Below are positions 59,802 to 64,000 of a stretch of DNA of 64,000 nt, one piece after another; position 1 is the first letter of the stretch; each line of letters starts with the position of its first letter. Origin of the DNA: Natrialba asiatica DSM 12278 (GTDB taxonomy: Archaea > Halobacteriota > Halobacteria > Halobacteriales > Natrialbaceae); NCBI RefSeq assembly GCF_000337555.1, contig NZ_AOIO01000030.1, positions 1-64,000 on the forward strand, given 5' to 3'. Made by a program: the position numbers and the translations under genes. The notes under the pieces were generated by a model, which was not told where the DNA came from, searched no databases, and saw only the letters and a program-made list of their open reading frames with translations.

Positions 59802-60030
59802 TGCACGCGGTTGTGCGCCCGTCCCGAAATTTCACCCGGTCTCCGCCACTCGGGGGTTCGAGGCACGCTGACCGCCGGCACGCATCGATAGCGAGGGGAT
59901 CTTGCGGTCACAACAGGAGTCGGAACGCGATACTGAGTCGAAAATCGAAAGACGAGACGTGAGACGACGGAAGATCCGCGAGCCGAAACCCGCAGCCGAA
60001 ATAGCGAGGTGAACACCAGCGAGCGAACGG

Positions 60031-61386
60031 TTAGAACGTCTCGAGGTACCGATCGAGTTCCCACTGGGAGACGTCGATCAAGTACTCTTCGAACTCCTGG
60101 CTCTTGGCTTCGACGAACTTCGGAGCGACGTGGTCGCCGAGTGCGTCGTAGATGACGTCGTCCGCTTCCAAGGCGTCGACGGCTCCGCCGAGGTTCGACG
60201 GCAGCGTTTCGATACCGTACTCTTCGCGTTTCTGTTCGTCGAACTCGTAGATGTTCTCGCGAACCGGGTCCGGACAGTTGAGGTCGTTCTCGATACCGTC
60301 GAGACCGGCGTGGATAAGCGCGGCGAACGCGAGGTACGGGTTACAGGACGGGTCGGGGAAGCGGGCTTCGATTCGCGAGGCCGCGGACGTGCGGGCCGCG
60401 GGCTTGCGGATCAGCGCCGAGCGATTGCGGTCGGACCAGGCGACGTAGACCGGGGCCTCGTAGCCCGGCACCAGCCGCTTGTAACTGTTGACCGTCGGGT
60501 TCGAGACCGCCGTGATCGCCGGGGCGTGCTCGAGAATCCCCGCGAGGAACGAGTGGGCCGTCTCCGACAGATCGAACTCGTCGTCCTCGTCGTGGAACGC
60601 GTTCTCGCCGCCCTCCGTAAAGAGCGAGAGGTGGGTGTGCATCCCCGAGCCGTTGATCTTCGGGATCGGCTTGGGCATGAACGTCGCGTGGTAGTCGTGC
60701 TGGGCGGCGATGGCGCGAACGACCGTGCGGAAGGTGGCGACGTTGTCCGCCGTCGTCAGCGCGTCGTCGTACTCGAAGTTGATCTCGTGTTGGCCCTCCG
60801 CGACCTCGTGGTGGCTGGCCTCGACCTCGAAACCCATGCTCTCGAGGCCGTAAATGATGTCCCGACGCACGTCGCTCGCGAGGTCCTTCGGCGCGAGGTC
60901 GAAGTAGCCGCCGGCGTCGTTGGTCGTCGTCGTCGCGTACCCGTCCTCGTCCTCCTCGAACAGGAAGAACTCCGGTTCCGGCGCGGCGTTGACCGTGTAT
61001 CCCATCTCCTTGGCGCGGTCGAGGGCGCTCTTGAGCACGTAGCGCGGATCGCCCTCGAACGGCTCGTCCGTCGAGGTGTCGTAGACGTCGCAGATCATCC
61101 GGGCCGCCGCGCTGTTCTCGTCGTTGCGCCACGGCAAGATTGCGAACGTCTCCGGATCCGGCTTCAGCCGCATGTCCGACTCCTGAATCCGGACGAAGCC
61201 CTCGATCGAGGAGCCGTCGAAGTAGATGCCCTCGGTAAACGCCTTCTCGGCCTGACGTGCCGGCACAGAGACGTTCTTGACCGTCCCGAGGATGTCCGTA
61301 AACTGCAATCGGAGGAAATCGACGTCCTCCGTCTCGATTTTGTCTAACACGTTCTGTTCCGCCGTAGTCAGGTTCCCGTCCGTCAT
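60031..61386 (-). CDS. glnA: Glutamine synthetase, type I
   Basis: The 451-residue protein has the GSI domains: the beta-grasp N-terminus ([20 protein letters not shown]), [17 protein letters not shown] (active-site Asp loop), [11 protein letters not shown] with metal Glu residues, [11 protein letters not shown] (ammonia and metal site), and [20 protein letters not shown] (ATP and Arg site). It makes glutamine from glutamate, ammonia and ATP, the main ammonia assimilation step. A TATA-like gttttagt lies about 30 bases upstream, beside the inner arm of a paired inverted motif (61429-61486) that may be a nitrogen-response operator. Confidence 0.97.
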   Translation of the reverse strand: MTDGNLTTAEQNVLDKIETEDVDFLRLQFTDILGTVKNVSVPARQAEKAFTEGIYFDGSSIEGFVRIQESDMRLKPDPETFAILPWRNDENSAAARMICDVYDTSTDEPFEGDPRYVLKSALDRAKEMGYTVNAAPEPEFFLFEEDEDGYATTTTNDAGGYFDLAPKDLASDVRRDIIYGLESMGFEVEASHHEVAEGQHEINFEYDDALTTADNVATFRTVVRAIAAQHDYHATFMPKPIPKINGSGMHTHLSLFTEGGENAFHDEDDEFDLSETAHSFLAGILEHAPAITAVSNPTVNSYKRLVPGYEAPVYVAWSDRNRSALIRKPAARTSAASRIEARFPDPSCNPYLAFAALIHAGLDGIENDLNCPDPVRENIYEFDEQKREEYGIETLPSNLGGAVDALEADDVIYDALGDHVAPKFVEAKSQEFEEYLIDVSQWELDRYLETF

Positions 61387-61428
61387 CTTTTGCTCGAATC
61401 AATCCACGATACCCACCACTAAAACTCT

Positions 61429-61486
61429 ATTGTTGTGGGCGAATATCCTTCTACACATGGATTCGTGGATGTTTGTCCACAACAAT
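61429..61486. promoter_or_regulatory. Paired inverted motif ATTGTTGTGG at the glnA promoter
   Basis: ATTGTTGTGG (61429-61438) and its exact complement CCACAACAAT (61477-61486) are 38 bases apart. The first lies just upstream of the minus-strand TATA of glnA. Ten exact bases in both halves are unlikely by chance, and the spacing (48 bases centre to centre, about four and a half helix turns) would allow a looped or cooperative regulator. Confidence 0.5.
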
Positions 61487-61598
61487 TCGAGTTCAGCCGA
61501 GAGTGGCACATCCCGTGGCAAACGTTGCGCCACAGGTTGACGAATGGTTGTGATACCGCGTCCGGCATGGATTTCCCTGCGGAGCCCCGTCACCGACT

Positions 61599-61955
61599 AT
61601 GACCGAGTTCACGGCCACACCGGTTCAACTCGACACTGAAGCCGAACTCGATGCGTTCATCGAGCGCCACGAGTGCAGTCTCGTGGAGTTTTACGCGGAG
61701 GGCTGTCCGCTGTGTCAGGCGATGGGACCAGTACTCGGCAACGTTGCGCGGTCGACAGCCGTCGCCATTGGGCTGGTGAATCCGCGGGACGATCTCGAAC
61801 TCGTCGATCGGTTCGAGATTCAGTCGGTACCGACGCTGGTGCTTTTTCGAGCGGGCGAACCGATCGCAACGCGCGCTGATGGATTTCTCGGCGGTGACGA
61901 GGTGGTCGCGTTTCTCGAAGCGAACGCCCCGGTGACCGTGGCGGACGGCGATTGA
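61599..61955 (+). CDS. Thioredoxin-like protein
   Basis: The 118-residue protein has the thioredoxin fold with active site CPLC (Cys36-Cys39) in VEFYAEGCPLCQAMGPVLGN and the cis-proline loop IQSVPTLVLFRAGEPIATRA. It is a small cytoplasmic thiol-disulfide oxidoreductase. The Pro-Leu dipeptide differs from the Gly-Pro of ordinary thioredoxin, so its redox potential likely differs. Divergent from glnA, with about 210 bases between starts. Confidence 0.88.
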   Translation: MTEFTATPVQLDTEAELDAFIERHECSLVEFYAEGCPLCQAMGPVLGNVARSTAVAIGLVNPRDDLELVDRFEIQSVPTLVLFRAGEPIATRADGFLGGDEVVAFLEANAPVTVADGD

Positions 61956-61971
61956 TCGGGGCGAGGCCCGG

Positions 61972-62361
61972 CTATTCTGCTGTCGTCTCGTCGGTCTCGT
62001 CGGTCTCCTCCCCTTCGCCTTCGTCGGTGCCGTCGTCTCCCGTCTCCGACTCCTCCTCTTCGGGTCCCGATATCTCGGTCGGATCCACCTCACCCGCGAG
62101 GAACTGTTCACCGAGTTCGGTAATGTCGTACATTCCCGGCGCGTGTTTCGTCAGTAGATCCCGTTTCGCGAGTTCTCGACACCGGTAGGCGGCGTGCGGG
62201 CTCCGACAGATCTTTTCGTCCTCCATCTGGTCCGGCATGAAGAACTCGTCCTGGCTCAGGAGTTCCAGGATGGGCTCGTCGGCGGGGTCCATCCAGTCGG
62301 CGGCCAGTTCGGTGTCCGGTTCGGCGTCCGATTCGGTGTCGGAGTCGTCGTCCGCTGTCAT
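61972..62361 (-). CDS. Winged-helix protein with acidic tails
   Basis: The 129-residue protein has an Asp/Thr/Glu-rich N-terminus, then a winged-helix-like core WMDPADEPILELLSQDEFFM, RSPHAAYRCRELAKRDLLTK and HAPGMYDITELGEQFLAGEV, and a long acidic tail EEEESETGDDGTDEGEGEE. The core resembles PhiH1-type/MarR-like haloarchaeal regulators, which have no known target here. ATG 62361 is preferred over the extended frame to 62388. Convergent with the thioredoxin gene. Confidence 0.72.
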   Translation of the reverse strand: MTADDDSDTESDAEPDTELAADWMDPADEPILELLSQDEFFMPDQMEDEKICRSPHAAYRCRELAKRDLLTKHAPGMYDITELGEQFLAGEVDPTEISGPEEEESETGDDGTDEGEGEETDETDETTAE

Positions 62362-62450
62362 GGCGCGTTGTACGCACTCTGCGGGCAAGAAAGAACTGAT
62401 CGGAAACGGGTTCGGTCGAGACGAACCCTCGGGACGCGACCCCGAGCGAT

Positions 62451-62615
62451 TTACGAGGGGTGTTGGTGCTGGATGCGCTCGGCGATCGTATTAGGGACGC
62501 GCGTGCCGCAGTCGGCGCAGTTCCAGTTTCGGGAGACGGTCCCGGGCTCTTTCTCGAGGTCGTGGTTGTACTGGATAACGGCGCCGCAGTGGCAGGTGTA
62601 GGTCGTGCGGGACAT
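62451..62615 (-). CDS. 54-residue zinc-ribbon protein
   Basis: The short gene encodes MSRTTYTCHCGAVIQYNHDL followed by EKEPGTVSRNWNCADCGTRV and PNTIAERIQHQHPS. Two CxC/CxxC pairs (CHC and CADC) make a rubredoxin-like zinc site. Haloarchaea have many such small zinc-finger proteins, mostly of unknown function. Start and stop are clear; the gene is below the usual length limits and easily missed. Confidence 0.75.
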   Translation of the reverse strand: MSRTTYTCHCGAVIQYNHDLEKEPGTVSRNWNCADCGTRVPNTIAERIQHQHPS

Positions 62616-62763
62616 GCGTGAGCGTCGTAAGAGCGGAGCGCAGAAGTCTCTGTCACGTACCGGACGGTGTGAACTGACCGCTTCGGTTTCGATCTCGCGG
62701 CGGGTTCGCAGCGACGAGTCGCCGCGGATCGGACCCGAACGGTCTCGGTTGCGCTCCCGATGC

Positions 62764-62994
62764 TCACTCTGTCTCGTCGAGCAACCCGAGTTCGGTCGCG
62801 ACCAGATCGGCGATTCGGTCCGCGATATCCGGATCGACCTCCGCGACGGCCTCGCCGTCGTGCAGTTGGGTGTTGTGTCGCTCGACCGCGTCGGCGACGG
62901 CCGAAAGCGGGACGCGAGAGGTCGTCTCGCAGGCGTCACAGACGATCGGGACGCGCGGGGAATCGGCATCCGTATCCGTGTCGTCGCTCGTCAT
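62764..62994 (-). CDS. Small one-zinc-knuckle-like protein
   Basis: The 76-residue protein has an acidic Thr/Asp start (MTSDDTDTDADSPRVPIVCD), one CxxC pair in VCDACETTSRVPLSAVADAV, and a helical remainder VERHNTQLHDGEAVAEVDPD then IADRIADLVATELGLLDETE. The single CDAC pair could bind zinc in a dimer. Function unknown. ATG 62994 is chosen over the frame to 63021. Confidence 0.65.
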   Translation of the reverse strand: MTSDDTDTDADSPRVPIVCDACETTSRVPLSAVADAVERHNTQLHDGEAVAEVDPDIADRIADLVATELGLLDETE

Positions 62995-63048
62995 TGGCGG
63001 GTCTCTCGTGGCAATCAGCAAAGAATCATCGATTTTACGGGTTCGCTT

Positions 63049-63999
63049 CTATCCGCGTCGGCGGACCGCGACAGCGGCGAGCAGCGCACCGACTGCGGCA
63101 AGGATTCCGAAGCCGGGGACCGTATCGGTGTCGTTCGTGGAACCGGGGCTGCTGTCGCCGTCGCCAGCGCCGGAGTTGGAATCGGAGTCGGTATCAGTTC
63201 CGTCGGCGGCGTTGCCGTCCGTCTCGTTGACGGGGATGTCCGCGTCGCCATCGAGTTGCAACACGGCGACCATATCGCCGTGCGAGCCGTCGGGCGTGTA
63301 CGTCCAGCTACCGCCGGCTTCCTCGTAGGGTTCGGCTGCTTCGAGCGGATCGATGTTCGACTTCCAGTCCTGGTTGGCTTGCTGAACGTAGCCGACGAGT
63401 TCGATCTGGTCCGCGTGGGGGCCCCCAATTTCGACTTCGCCGTATTCGACGGTCTCGTTTTCGGGGAGTCCGTGCCATTCGACACAGTGTGAGTCGAGGT
63501 ACCCGTCACCCTGCGGGAGTTCGCTCGTGCCGAACTGATCCCCGTCCATCGGGCGGTTGTAGTTGTCCGTCAGCGGGTACTCGACGGTGAACGGATCGGC
63601 TCCCTGGTGCCAGGAGAGCGACTCGCCGGTGGGAATCGTCACGGTCGTGTCCGGCACCGATTCGCCGGAGACGGGTTGGCCGGCCTCGTTGACCAACGTG
63701 ACGCACATCTTCCCGGAGCCCTCGCCGAGGTAGGGCATGCGGTAGTCGTCGCGCGGGTTCGTGTAACTGATCCAACTCCCGTCATCGGCCGCCGCCTCGA
63801 AGTACGGGTCGCCTTGCTCCGGAACGGCCTCGACGTACTCCTCCTCGGAGACGTACTGTTGCGCAATTGCGGACACGGGGTCGGAACCGGTTCCGGCCGC
63901 GGCGGCACCGGCGGGGCCGAAGGCGGCGACTGCGCCGAGAAGGGCGCAGATACCGACGACGAGCACCGCGCGACGTCCGGACGGGGCGTCACGACTCAT
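63049..63999 (-). CDS. PGF-CTERM secreted protein
   Basis: The 316-residue protein has a signal peptide (RRAVLVVGICALLGAVAAFG, cleavage near AAAAGTGSD), a mature body with HCVEWHGLPENETVEYGEVE, and a Thr/Asp/Ser/Gly-rich stalk (about 255-290) leading to the sorting signal VPGFGILAAVGALLAAVAVR followed by RRG. PGF-CTERM proteins are processed and lipid-anchored by archaeosortase A. No enzymatic domain recognised. The ATG is one base from the window edge, so the start could in principle be longer. Confidence 0.85.
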   Translation of the reverse strand: MSRDAPSGRRAVLVVGICALLGAVAAFGPAGAAAAGTGSDPVSAIAQQYVSEEEYVEAVPEQGDPYFEAAADDGSWISYTNPRDDYRMPYLGEGSGKMCVTLVNEAGQPVSGESVPDTTVTIPTGESLSWHQGADPFTVEYPLTDNYNRPMDGDQFGTSELPQGDGYLDSHCVEWHGLPENETVEYGEVEIGGPHADQIELVGYVQQANQDWKSNIDPLEAAEPYEEAGGSWTYTPDGSHGDMVAVLQLDGDADIPVNETDGNAADGTDTDSDSNSGAGDGDSSPGSTNDTDTVPGFGILAAVGALLAAVAVRRRG

Positions 64000-64000
64000 A

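Noticed and set aside
1-64000. Search for CRISPR arrays, IS elements and rRNA genes
   Set aside because: No regularly spaced repeats, transposase motifs, terminal inverted repeats of IS type or rRNA sequence were recognised by reading.

Overview
The window is typical haloarchaeal chromosome: high GC with acidic proteins, TATA boxes about 25-30 nt ahead of start codons (leaderless or short-leader transcripts), a 20S proteasome, protein subunits of archaeal RNase P, GTP cyclohydrolase III, HalOD1 and PGF-CTERM proteins. The complete methylaspartate-cycle gene set and the overall gene content suggest a member of the Natrialbaceae or a close relative (inference). The first 21 bases contain the Tn5/Nextera mosaic end, so the window starts at the raw edge of a draft contig. 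No rRNA, CRISPR array, insertion sequence or prophage was seen. Two tRNA genes are present (Thr-TGT, Ser-TGA).

Layout. 0-9.4 kb: a cut gene, the regulator TbsP, then an information-processing cluster (RNase P Rpp30, a methyltransferase and RNase P Pop5 overlapping end to start, proteasome alpha, SBDS), FUN14 protein, HflX, a decayed lipoprotein, and a two-subunit serine-type thiolase. 9.4-18.6 kb: haloarchaeal proteins of unknown role, a DEDD exonuclease, a thioesterase, HalOD1, tRNA-Thr, acetyltransferase, phosphoglycerate kinase, CBS protein, GTP cyclohydrolase III, small proteins. 18.6-25.4 kb: a sugar uptake and oxidation cluster (ABC transporter, Gfo/Idh dehydrogenase, divergent ThuA). 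25.4-32.6 kb: DUF389 membrane protein, an eIF2B/R15P-isomerase-like protein, Mrp/NBP35 ATPase, uracil-DNA glycosylase, tRNA-Ser and a frameshifted small membrane protein.

32.5-39.3 kb holds the methylaspartate cycle: glutamate mutase GlmS/GlmE, methylaspartate ammonia-lyase, mesaconyl-CoA hydratase and a methylmalyl-CoA lyase-type enzyme on the minus strand, with the CoA transferase Mct divergent. Together they can turn acetyl-CoA-derived carbon into glyoxylate and propionyl-CoA. 39.5-48.7 kb: proteasome beta, a 56-residue membrane protein missed by length cut-offs, three small transcription regulators that each have an inverted repeat at their own promoter, an aldo/keto reductase and a Tat-exported penicillin acylase-type hydrolase.

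48.7-57.0 kb is the most interesting block: two divergent PrkA-type AAA+ proteins, a His-rich 31-codon reading frame that overlaps both neighbours, a YeaH-like VWA protein and SpoVR, in one tightly packed operon preceded by a long leader. This matches the bacterial PrkA-YeaH-SpoVR stress module, here with a duplicated kinase/AAA+ partner. 57.1-64 kb: glycerophosphodiesterase, receiver-domain protein, SDR, glutamine synthetase with a paired inverted motif at its promoter, thioredoxin-like protein, small zinc proteins, and a PGF-CTERM surface protein ending at the window edge.
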